Source of the DNA: JAFANK01 sp036741695 | GTDB lineage: Bacteria; Vulcanimicrobiota; Vulcanimicrobiia; Eremiobacterales; Eremiobacteraceae | DNA length: 8,572 bases | Assembly (NCBI GenBank): GCA_036741695.1 | Contig: DAINRU010000051.1 | Location: 1-8,572 of the forward strand | Direction: 5' to 3' | Shown here: positions 1 to 5,234 of the stretch, in pieces | How positions within the stretch are numbered: position 1 is the stretch's first letter | How the letters are laid out: each line of letters opens with the position of its first letter | Made by a program: the position numbers and the translations under genes | The notes under the pieces: model-generated | What the model was told of the DNA's origin: nothing | Databases searched by the model: none | The model's input: only the letters and a program-made list of their open reading frames with translations

Positions 1-43
1 CCTCCTTGTAAGGGAGGTGCTCTACCAACTGAGCTATTCGCCC
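1..43 (-). tRNA. tRNA-Val(TAC), 3' part cut off by the window edge
   Basis: Read on the minus strand from 43, the first 43 nt follow standard tRNA numbering: a 7-nt acceptor strand GGGCGAA, TA at 8-9, D stem GCTC/GAGC with loop AGTTGGTA, then anticodon stem CCTCC/GGAGG around loop CTTACAA. The anticodon at 34-36 is TAC, which decodes valine GTA and, when modified, other GTN codons. The variable region, T arm, acceptor 3' strand and any encoded CCA lie outside the window. No good promoter is visible just upstream of it. Confidence 0.93.
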
Positions 44-102
44 CGGATACGCGAAGCGTGCCTTTCGAGGATTTGGCGGTCTACTGTCTTTTCCCCATCT
101 CC

Positions 103-112
103 CAGACGTCTG
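103..112. repeat. 10-bp perfect palindrome in the tRNA-Val/acetyltransferase gap
   Basis: CAGACGTCTG equals its own reverse complement. It sits in the 156-nt non-coding gap (44-199) between the leftward tRNA-Val and the rightward acetyltransferase gene, about 60 nt from the tRNA and 90 nt from the coding start. It has no loop, so it is not a terminator; a dimeric regulator site is possible but unsupported. A palindrome of this length can arise by chance. I see no other gene, RNA or clear promoter in 44-199. Confidence 0.35.
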
Positions 113-199
113 ACCAAGGACTAGCGGCTGGGTCGCGAATGCCTCGCCCATGAAGTGCCGGACCCATAACCCATCATCCAAGAGCGAAAGTCATCGCGA

Positions 200-679
200 G
201 TGAAACCCATGCTCAGTATCAGACCTGCTATAGCCGCTGATGTACCATCACTGAAAGAGTTTATCGACCGCATGGCAGCGTTCGAACGATTACCGGTCAC
301 CATCACCGCCGATGATCTGCTGCTCGATGGATTTGGGGACAGGCCGCAATTCGCTGTGTTTGTCGCCGAATGCGACGGCGTGCTCGCTGGTTATGCTCTC
401 TACCACGCCAGCTATTCGTCCTTCCAGGGCAGGGCAATCTTTCTTGAAGACCTCTTCGTGAGCCCGTCCTTCCGGGGACGCCGTGTGGCGCGGGCGCTGC
501 TTGCTGCAGTCGCCGCTGTCGCCACACAACAAGCGTGCTTCGGCATCGTCCTCAATGTGCTCGGATGGAACGATCGCGGGCTCGAGTTCTTCACAAAGGC
601 AGGCGCTACCGTGCTCGAGGGTTGGAAGACGCTGACCATCACCGGCGATGCTCTTCATTCTGCCTCTGCCGGCAGGTGA
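200..679 (+). CDS. GNAT N-acetyltransferase, spermidine/diamine acetyltransferase (SSAT)-like
   Basis: Predicted soluble acetyl-CoA-dependent N-acetyltransferase of 159 residues, a usual length for a single GNAT domain. After a short beta strand (LSIRPA), the acetyl-CoA core is FLEDLFVSPSFRGRRVARALL at about 81-101. It is followed by a strand/WN segment (VLGWNDRGLEFF, about 120-131) and the AGA turn, an order typical of SSAT-like GNATs. The real substrate (polyamine, thialysine or another amine) cannot be told. Two positions differ from the family norm: the second glycine of the R-G-x-G-x-G/A loop is Arg95, and the Tyr that serves as general acid in human SSAT (FY-K-x-x-GA) aligns with Phe131. 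The start is GTG at 200; ATG at 209 (three codons in) is an equally plausible start, and neither has a strong Shine-Dalgarno. The gene stands alone and converges on the tRNA pair; only 17 nt separate its stop from tRNA-Glu. Confidence 0.85.
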   Translation: MKPMLSIRPAIAADVPSLKEFIDRMAAFERLPVTITADDLLLDGFGDRPQFAVFVAECDGVLAGYALYHASYSSFQGRAIFLEDLFVSPSFRGRRVARALLAAVAAVATQQACFGIVLNVLGWNDRGLEFFTKAGATVLEGWKTLTITGDALHSASAGR

Positions 680-696
680 TGATAATCGGTCGCGCG

Positions 697-772
697 TGGT
701 ACCCCCAAGGGAATTCGAATCCCTGTCCCCGCCTTGAAAGGGCGGTATCCTAGGCCTCTAGACGATGGGGGC
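697..772 (-). tRNA. tRNA-Glu(TTC), with encoded CCA
   Basis: The minus strand from 772 gives acceptor GCCCCCA pairing with TGGGGGT (one G-U at the first pair) and D arm GTCT-AGAGGCCT-AGGAT. The anticodon stem CCGCC/GGCGG encloses loop CTTTCAA, so the anticodon is TTC. The T arm is AGGGA/TCCCT around TTCGAAT. Discriminator A at 700 is followed directly by CCA (699-697), so the 3' end is encoded. The D-loop and anticodon arm resemble other bacterial tRNA-Glu. It lies 15 nt downstream of the CAT tRNA and is probably on the same transcript. No terminator follows before the convergent acetyltransferase gene. Confidence 0.95.
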
Positions 773-787
773 ACGGCCACGTGCGCG

Positions 788-860
788 TGGGCCCGGCAGG
801 ATTTGAACCTGCGACCAACCGGTTATGAGCCGGCCGCTCTAACCACTGAGCTACAGGCCC
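788..860 (-). tRNA. tRNA(CAT), probably tRNA-Ile2 (lysidine type), otherwise elongator tRNA-Met
   Basis: The minus strand from 860 gives acceptor GGGCCTG/CGGGCCC, D arm GCTC-AGTGGTTA-GAGC, anticodon stem GCCGG/CCGGT (one G-U) around CTCATAA, variable loop TGGTC, and T arm GCAGG/CCTGC around TTCAAAT. Discriminator A is at 788. CCA is not encoded (the next bases are CGC), unlike the neighbouring tRNA-Glu. Anticodon CAT means initiator Met, elongator Met or Ile2. The initiator is excluded because position 1-72 is paired. The D loop, the TTGGTCG stretch and the pairs C4-G69/C5-G68 resemble E. coli tRNA-Ile2, whose C34 is changed to lysidine by TilS to read AUA. This is a similarity judgement. The 5' 38 nt also encode the C-terminus and stop codon of enolase. 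Confidence 0.9.
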
Positions 861-2163
861 GGAAGACCCCTGCCCCGGGATACTTCGCGGCCGAGCCGAG
901 TATCTCTTCGATGGCCATGAGCCGGTTGTATTTCTCGACGCGATCGCTTCTCGACAGCGAGCCAGTCTTGATCTGGCCGGCGTTCAGCGCCACCGCGATA
1001 TCAGCGATAGTCGTGTCACCGGTCTCGCCAGAACGATGCGATATCACCGCGTTGTACTTGTGGCGCTGCGCCAAGCGGACCGCGTCTGTGGTCTCAGACA
1101 GCGTTCCTATTTGATTGACCTTCACCAAAATCGCGTTGGCCACGCCTTCGTCAATCCCGCGCTGCAAGAACTTGACGTTGGTCACGAAGAGGTCATCGCC
1201 GACGAGCTGCACGCGGTCGCCGAGGCGCGCAGTGAGCTCCTTCCACCCAACCCAGTCATCTTCGGCGAGGCCATCTTCAATGCTGACGATCGGGTGATTC
1301 GACAGGAGCTTATCATACAGATCGATCATCCCCGACGCCGACAGCGTGGGCTCGCCAATCACGGCTTGGTACTGACCGCTCTCGCAGAACTCGCTGGCCG
1401 CCGGGTCCAGGGCAAACGCGATGTCGCTGCCGAGCTTGTAGCCGGCATTGGTCACGGCGTCGCTCAGGCAGCCGAGAGCCTCGTCGAGGTGGCGCAGCGG
1501 CGGTGCATAGCCGCCTTCATCACCGACGGTCGTCGCAAAGCCCTTCTTCTTCAATACCTTGGCCAACTCGTGAAAGACCTCGGCGCCGTAGCGGACAGCT
1601 TCGCGGAAAGAGGGTGCGCCCATCGGCACGATCATGACTTCTTGGAACTGCAACGCGCCTTCTGCGTGCTTGCCGCCATTGATGACGTTCATCATCGGAA
1701 CCGGCAGGGTCACCGCATCACGGCCACCCAGATACTGGAACAGTTGTTGCCCGTGCGCGTTGGCCGCAGCGTGCGCAGCGGCCAGCGAGACGCCGAGCAG
1801 CGCGTTGGCTCCCAGTTTGGACTTGTTCGGGGTGCCGTCGAGCGCGATCAACGTGTCGTCGAGCTTGCGTTGCTCGTCGACCGCCATGCCGCGAACGGCG
1901 TCGCGGATCACGCCATTGACGTTTCCGACCGCGCGCAGCACGCCCTTGCCGCCATAGCGCTTCTTGTCGCCGTCGCGCAGCTCAACTGCCTCGTGTGCAC
2001 CGGTCGATGCACCCGAGGGTACTGCGGCTTCGCCGGCGACGCCGGTCGAAGTCACAAGCCGCACGGTTAATGTCGGATTGCCGCGCGAATCCAGAATCTC
2101 GCGCGCTTGAACGTCGGCGATTACTGGGTGGTCTGGATTCGAGCTCAGGTTCCCAACATCCAC
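823..2163 (-). CDS. eno: Enolase (phosphopyruvate hydratase)
   Basis: Cytosolic glycolytic enzyme converting 2-phosphoglycerate to phosphoenolpyruvate. All key elements are present: AREILDSRGNPT at 20-31, the GASTG mobile loop at 51-55, INGGKHAEGA with His166, QFQE with Glu175, GDEGG with acid Glu216, and magnesium ligands Asp253, Glu296 and Asp323. Lys348 (LVKVNQIGT) is the general base; SHRSGET is at 375-381 and IKTGSLSRSDR with Lys399 follows. The length of 446 is slightly above the usual 420-435. The excess comes from about 12 extra N-terminal residues before the family start and from residues 435-446, which are read from the following tRNA gene. The start is GTG at 2163, inside the last codons of ndk (19-nt overlap), with no clear Shine-Dalgarno, so translational coupling to ndk is likely. 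No ATG or GTG lies nearer the conserved VIADVQARE. The stop is TAA at 823-825. Confidence 0.97.
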   Translation of the reverse strand: MDVGNLSSNPDHPVIADVQAREILDSRGNPTLTVRLVTSTGVAGEAAVPSGASTGAHEAVELRDGDKKRYGGKGVLRAVGNVNGVIRDAVRGMAVDEQRKLDDTLIALDGTPNKSKLGANALLGVSLAAAHAAANAHGQQLFQYLGGRDAVTLPVPMMNVINGGKHAEGALQFQEVMIVPMGAPSFREAVRYGAEVFHELAKVLKKKGFATTVGDEGGYAPPLRHLDEALGCLSDAVTNAGYKLGSDIAFALDPAASEFCESGQYQAVIGEPTLSASGMIDLYDKLLSNHPIVSIEDGLAEDDWVGWKELTARLGDRVQLVGDDLFVTNVKFLQRGIDEGVANAILVKVNQIGTLSETTDAVRLAQRHKYNAVISHRSGETGDTTIADIAVALNAGQIKTGSLSRSDRVEKYNRLMAIEEILGSAAKYPGAGVFRACSSVVRAAGS

Positions 2164-2597
2164 AGATCGGCCACACGCTTATACTGGAACAGTTCGTCCG
2201 GCGTGAAGAAAAGTTTCACTTCACGCTCCGCACTGGCTGGACTGTCCGAGCCGTGAACAAGGTTGCGACTGACCGAAACGCTGAGGTCGCCCCGGATGGA
2301 CCCCGGTGCAGCAGCTGCCGGGCTGGTCGAACCGATCGTCGATCGCGCGATTTCAATCGCCTGAGGGCCCTCCACGACCATGGCCGCGATAGGACACCAC
2401 GTGATGTAGTCGATCAAGCTTTGGAAGAATGGCTTGTTGCGATGCTCTTCGTAGTGGGCTTCCGCTAGCTCTTTGCTCACCTTCACGAGCTTGAGACCGA
2501 TGATCTTGAGGCCGCGGCGCTCGAGTCGAGCAATGATTTCGCCGACCAGACCACGCTGAACGGCATCGGGCTTTGCTAAGATCAACGTCCGTTCCAT
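2145..2597 (-). CDS. ndk: Nucleoside diphosphate kinase
   Basis: Transfers the gamma phosphate of ATP to nucleoside diphosphates through a phosphohistidine, balancing NTP and dNTP pools in the cytosol. The 150-residue protein has the full family pattern: KPDAV with Lys9, HYEEHRNKPFF at 48-58, Arg85 and Thr91 around STIGSTSP, GSIRGD with Arg102, and RNLVHGSDSP with Asn112 and catalytic His115. The usual TNP after the kpn region is TSP here, a mild change. The C-terminal tail (LFQYKRVADLWMLGT) resembles the longer bacterial NDKs. The start ATG at 2597 opens the conserved MERTLILAKPDA; the only Shine-Dalgarno is a weak AGG about 6 nt upstream. The last 19 nt overlap the start of eno. It is probably the first gene of an ndk-eno-tRNA transcript whose leader contains the hairpins at 2651-2701. 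Confidence 0.97.
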   Translation of the reverse strand: MERTLILAKPDAVQRGLVGEIIARLERRGLKIIGLKLVKVSKELAEAHYEEHRNKPFFQSLIDYITWCPIAAMVVEGPQAIEIARSTIGSTSPAAAAPGSIRGDLSVSVSRNLVHGSDSPASAEREVKLFFTPDELFQYKRVADLWMLGT

Positions 2598-2650
2598 GGG
2601 GCCTGTCTTGTTCGCGCCGACTGGGGAGTCCTGGGGTTTGTAAATGCGAA

Positions 2651-2671
2651 GGGCGACTTTACAAGTCGCCC
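2651..2671 (-). terminator. Strong hairpin between merR-like gene and ndk; possible terminator
   Basis: A perfect 9-bp stem (2651-2659 with 2663-2671) encloses a 3-nt loop. On the minus strand it reads GGGCGACTT-GTA-AAGTCGCCC and is followed by TTCGCATTT, which is only weakly U-rich. It lies 54 nt before the ndk start and 55 nt after the regulator stop. It may end the regulator transcript or, if ndk is read from upstream, act as a leader structure. The weak U run makes full intrinsic termination uncertain. Confidence 0.5.
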
Positions 2672-2673
2672 TC

Positions 2674-2701
2674 GGTCCGGTTTAGCGGACCTAAAGGTCC
2701 G
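2674..2701 (-). promoter_or_regulatory. Alternative-pairing hairpin element upstream of ndk
   Basis: On the minus strand this is CGGACC (2701-2696), TTTA, GGTCCG (2691-2686), CTAAAC, CGGACC (2679-2674). The central GGTCCG can pair with either flanking CGGACC, giving two mutually exclusive 6-bp hairpins with 4-nt and 6-nt loops. The element is immediately upstream of the 9-bp hairpin at 2651-2671 and 24 nt after the stop of the regulator gene. The pairing options are directly visible. A switching role is inference, because neither form disturbs the adjacent larger stem. Confidence 0.4.
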
Positions 2702-2725
2702 TTGCTTCAAGCGTTATGGTTGGAT

Positions 2726-3562
2726 CTAGGGTTGCATGAAGACGTTGTCCCCAAGCACGAACTCGCGGTGCATCCGCTGTGTATGGAGCAGGTCGCGCGC
2801 AGCCGACTTCGGTGCGAGGCAGGCGCACGCGATGATCACGGGCAGTGCCCGTGCCCACAACGTCAGCCGCTCCTCGTATTGCTCGAGGCTTGACTCGTCG
2901 AAGCACATGCCCTCGCGCTCCGGCTGACCAAGGATGCGGACCGACTGCCAGCCCGCGTTGCGCACCATGGAGACGAGCGCGTCGTACTGCTCGATCTGGC
3001 GGTGGTGGTCGAGATGATCCTTGCCTTCGAACCACGCGAAACAAACCTGGCGCCGCTTCATGACAGTGTCAAGGTCGAAGCCCTCTTCGCGCACGATCTT
3101 CTCGTACAGCGCGCGGTGTGCCGGATCGGCGATGAGCATGCAGGCCTGATTGTTACGCAACGCGTTGCCGATGTACCGGCGCGCGAAGCGCGCATACTCG
3201 TCAATGTCTTGCATGATGACGAGCGCGTGACGGCCGCGCGTGAACGAGCCGCCCTCGAGTCCTAAGTCCAGCGGCATGAAGCCGGCGGGACGTTCGTCGA
3301 GCTTTTCACGGATGAGCGACAGCGAGTAGCCGCGGCTTTTGAGACGGTTGATCTCCTCGACTCGAGCGATGGCCGCAGCCTCGTCGAAAAGATTCGTGCG
3401 TCCGGAGACTGAATCGACGCCTAACAGGCCGCATTCACCGTACTTGCGAAGGGTCGGGACCGAGACGCCGAGCTTGCTCGCCAGCTCTTTGATCGTGACC
3501 TTGCGGGATGTCCAGTGGTTCTCGAGCTCGTGGTTCTCCGGAGCGAGGCTATGCAATGTCAT
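2726..3562 (-). CDS. MerR-type HTH regulator with C-terminal MEDS sensor domain (DcmR-like)
   Basis: One-component transcriptional regulator of 278 residues. Residues about 20-90 form a MerR-like winged helix: KVTIKELASKLGVSVPTLRKYGECGLL, then the wing (SVSGRTNLFDEA), then RVEEINRLKSRGYSLSLIREKL. Residues about 107-278 resemble MEDS, the sensory domain of methanogens, methylotrophs and DcmR. Supporting stretches are GRHALVIMQDIDEYARFA, ACMLIADPA, the EQYDALVSMVRNAGW region, and the tail LPVIIACACL...DLLHTQRMHREFVLGDN. Typical MEDS tails read LCLYD...LLDVLRTHPYVLIGG. There is no long MerR dimer helix. Six cysteines (Cys44 plus five in the sensor part) are present. Proposed MEDS ligands are small hydrocarbon derivatives; none can be named here. 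The start ATG at 3562 directly follows an in-frame TAG and overlaps or abuts the divergent birA start. The target genes are unknown; ndk downstream and birA are the nearest candidates. Confidence 0.85.
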   Translation of the reverse strand: MTLHSLAPENHELENHWTSRKVTIKELASKLGVSVPTLRKYGECGLLGVDSVSGRTNLFDEAAAIARVEEINRLKSRGYSLSLIREKLDERPAGFMPLDLGLEGGSFTRGRHALVIMQDIDEYARFARRYIGNALRNNQACMLIADPAHRALYEKIVREEGFDLDTVMKRRQVCFAWFEGKDHLDHHRQIEQYDALVSMVRNAGWQSVRILGQPEREGMCFDESSLEQYEERLTLWARALPVIIACACLAPKSAARDLLHTQRMHREFVLGDNVFMQP

Positions 3563-4371
3563 CTAGGGTTCCATTCTCCTCGATGCGGCTACTGGATCTA
3601 GCGACGCTCACAAGTCTCGTGTCCGCGTTGCCGCGATTTGGCAAGGTTTCGTATTCCGCGAGCGTGGATTCCACCAACGCCCAGGCCGTCGAACGGCTGT
3701 ATCATAATGACAGCTTTGGCATATCATTTGTTACGGAGTCACAGACACAAGGTCGGGGCAGAGCGGGACGGACCTGGGAATCCCCCGCCGGATCAGGTCT
3801 TTATGTGTCCACCATCCTCCCCGCCGAATTGCATAGCTCGGTGCTGCGGGCCGTTGGTTTTTGGGCCTCTCTGGCCGTGCGAGAGGCCTGTCGGGAAGAG
3901 ACCGGCGTCACGCTGGACCTGAAATGGCCGAACGATCTCCTGTGGGCGGGACGCAAGTGCGTCGGTATCCTGAGCCAGGGCCGTACGGCCGCCAACACCT
4001 CTAGAGTCGTTGTCGGAGTGGGCATCAATGTCAACCGGCCGGAGCCTGTGCCCGATTCAATCGCCGACACGGCAGCCTGGCTATCGGATGCAGACGACCG
4101 CGAGTTCGACCGCACGGAGCTGTTGGCAACGCTGCTTTCGATCTACGAACGCGACTTCGACCGGCTCGTCAGCGACCCGGAAGACGTGATCGCCGATTGG
4201 GCACGAGTCGCGAACCTGGGCGGGAAGATCGTCTCGGTGAGGGGCGTTGACGGCGCGGTGCTTCACGAGGGAAGCGTGCAACAGGTCGATGCCGATGGAG
4301 CACTCGTCCTCCACACAACGGCCGGGCGTGTGCGGGTGACGCTCGGCGACGTCGACGTGTTGAGCGCCTAG
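3556..4371 (+). CDS. birA: Biotin--[acetyl-CoA-carboxylase] ligase, short form without HTH
   Basis: Activates biotin with ATP to biotinyl-AMP and attaches it to the lysine of biotin carboxyl carrier domains. With the start used here the protein is 271 residues. Counting from the alternative ATG at 3583 (262 residues), the motifs are DSTN at 29-32, the adenylate/biotin loop GRGRAGRTW at 57-65, KWPND at 114-118 and VVVGVGINVN, followed by a C-terminal SH3-like domain (about 215-262). There is no N-terminal helix-turn-helix, so it should be a catalytic-only ligase that does not repress biotin genes as E. coli BirA does. ATG 3556 has GCGAGG 7 nt upstream and overlaps the start of the divergent regulator gene by 7 nt. 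ATG 3583 starts nearer the conserved core but has only AGGG at 14 nt. A start at 3508 would add residues with no family match. The stop lies 2 nt from the convergent lipA stop. Confidence 0.93.
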   Translation: MSSRVPFSSMRLLDLATLTSLVSALPRFGKVSYSASVDSTNAQAVERLYHNDSFGISFVTESQTQGRGRAGRTWESPAGSGLYVSTILPAELHSSVLRAVGFWASLAVREACREETGVTLDLKWPNDLLWAGRKCVGILSQGRTAANTSRVVVGVGINVNRPEPVPDSIADTAAWLSDADDREFDRTELLATLLSIYERDFDRLVSDPEDVIADWARVANLGGKIVSVRGVDGAVLHEGSVQQVDADGALVLHTTAGRVRVTLGDVDVLSA

Positions 4372-4373
4372 CT

Positions 4374-5234
4374 TTAGATCTTGGTGGTGAAGGCCTGTTC
4401 GGCGTGATACGACGAGCGGACGAGCGGCCCTGAGACGACCTGACGGAAGCCCATCGGCTTGACCTCGCGCGCGAACCACGCGAATTTCTCTGGCGTCACA
4501 AATTCCACGACCGGCAGATGCCGCTTCGTCGGCTGCAGATACTGGCCGAAGGTGATGACGTCGGCGCCGATGCCGCGCAGATCGCGAGCGGCCTGCAACA
4601 CGTCCTCATCAGTCTCACCGAGGCCGAGCATGATGCTGGATTTGGTGAGCATATCAGGTCGCATCTCTTTGACGGCCTTGAGGACTCCGAGGGACTGGTC
4701 GTAGCCGCAACGCCGATCGCGCACTTTCGGGGTGAGCGTCCTTGTCGTCTCGATGTTGTGAGCGTAGACATCGGGGCTTGCATCGACAACCGTTGCGATC
4801 GCCGCCCGATCGCCGCGATAGTCCGAAGTGAGCACCTCGACCCGCACGTGCGGCGTGCGGTGCCTAATGGCGCGGATCGCTTCGGCCATTTGAGTGGCGC
4901 CGCCATCTGGGAGCTCGTCGCGGTCCACGCAGGTGATGACCGCGTAGTTGAGCTTGAGGTCTTCAATGCTGCGCGCGAGCTTGAACGCCTCGAGCGGATC
5001 GATGGGGTTGGGATGCCCTGTCTTGACGTTGCAGAAGCGGCAGCCTCGCGTGCAGGTGTCGCCCAATATCATGAAGGTCGCCGTGCCGACACCCCAGCAC
5101 TCGGCGATGTTTGGGCACATCGCTTCCTGGCACACAGTATGCAGGCTGCGGTCTTTGACGATGCCGCGCAGCTTGGTGTAGTTCTCGCCGGACGGCAGCT
5201 TGACTTTGAGCCACTCGGGCTTGCGGGCGATCAT
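4374..5234 (-). CDS. lipA: Lipoyl synthase (radical SAM)
   Basis: Inserts two sulfur atoms at C6 and C8 of octanoyl chains already attached to lipoyl domains, using S-adenosylmethionine and two iron-sulfur clusters. In the 286-residue protein the auxiliary cluster cysteines are Cys35, Cys40 and Cys46 (VCQEAMCPNIAECW). The radical SAM cluster motif CxxxCxxC is Cys61, Cys65 and Cys68 (DTCTRGCRFCNV). The auxiliary-cluster serine motif RSSY is at 273-276. Other family landmarks include VITCVDRDELPDGGA, HNIET, SSIMLGLGET and FGQYLQPTKRHLPV. The start ATG at 5234 overlaps the lipB stop as ATGA and is preceded by GGAG with an 8-nt spacer inside lipB, so the two are translated together. It is the last gene of the E2-E3-lipB-lipA operon. 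No terminator is seen between it and the convergent birA. Confidence 0.98.
   Translation of the reverse strand: MIARKPEWLKVKLPSGENYTKLRGIVKDRSLHTVCQEAMCPNIAECWGVGTATFMILGDTCTRGCRFCNVKTGHPNPIDPLEAFKLARSIEDLKLNYAVITCVDRDELPDGGATQMAEAIRAIRHRTPHVRVEVLTSDYRGDRAAIATVVDASPDVYAHNIETTRTLTPKVRDRRCGYDQSLGVLKAVKEMRPDMLTKSSIMLGLGETDEDVLQAARDLRGIGADVITFGQYLQPTKRHLPVVEFVTPEKFAWFAREVKPMGFRQVVSGPLVRSSYHAEQAFTTKI

Noticed and set aside
44..50. GTATCC as a -10 box for tRNA-Val
   Set aside because: It touches the mature 5' end of the tRNA, so transcription would begin inside the tRNA.
666..675. CTGCCGGCAG palindrome after the acetyltransferase as a terminator for the tRNAs
   Set aside because: It has no loop and no T run on either strand, and it lies within the last coding codons of the acetyltransferase gene.
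734..1114. 126-residue open frame across the two tRNAs and the eno end
   Set aside because: Its middle is translated antisense tRNA sequence (the familiar ARQDLNLRPTGYEPAALTTELQA-type artefact).
1036..2070. 344-residue open frame on the plus strand
   Set aside because: It is exactly antisense to enolase, has no recognisable domain, and is rich in Arg/His/Val/Ala as expected for a mirror of a high-GC gene.
2691..3044. 117-residue minus-strand open frame overlapping the regulator gene
   Set aside because: Out-of-frame shadow of the MerR-MEDS gene, with Arg/Pro-rich content and no domain.
3563..3580. Three-codon leader (ATG GAA CCC TAG) with AGGAG just before the regulator start
   Set aside because: The AGGAG is only about 1-2 nt from its ATG, too close for initiation. 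It is also 13 nt from the regulator ATG, so it does not clearly serve either.
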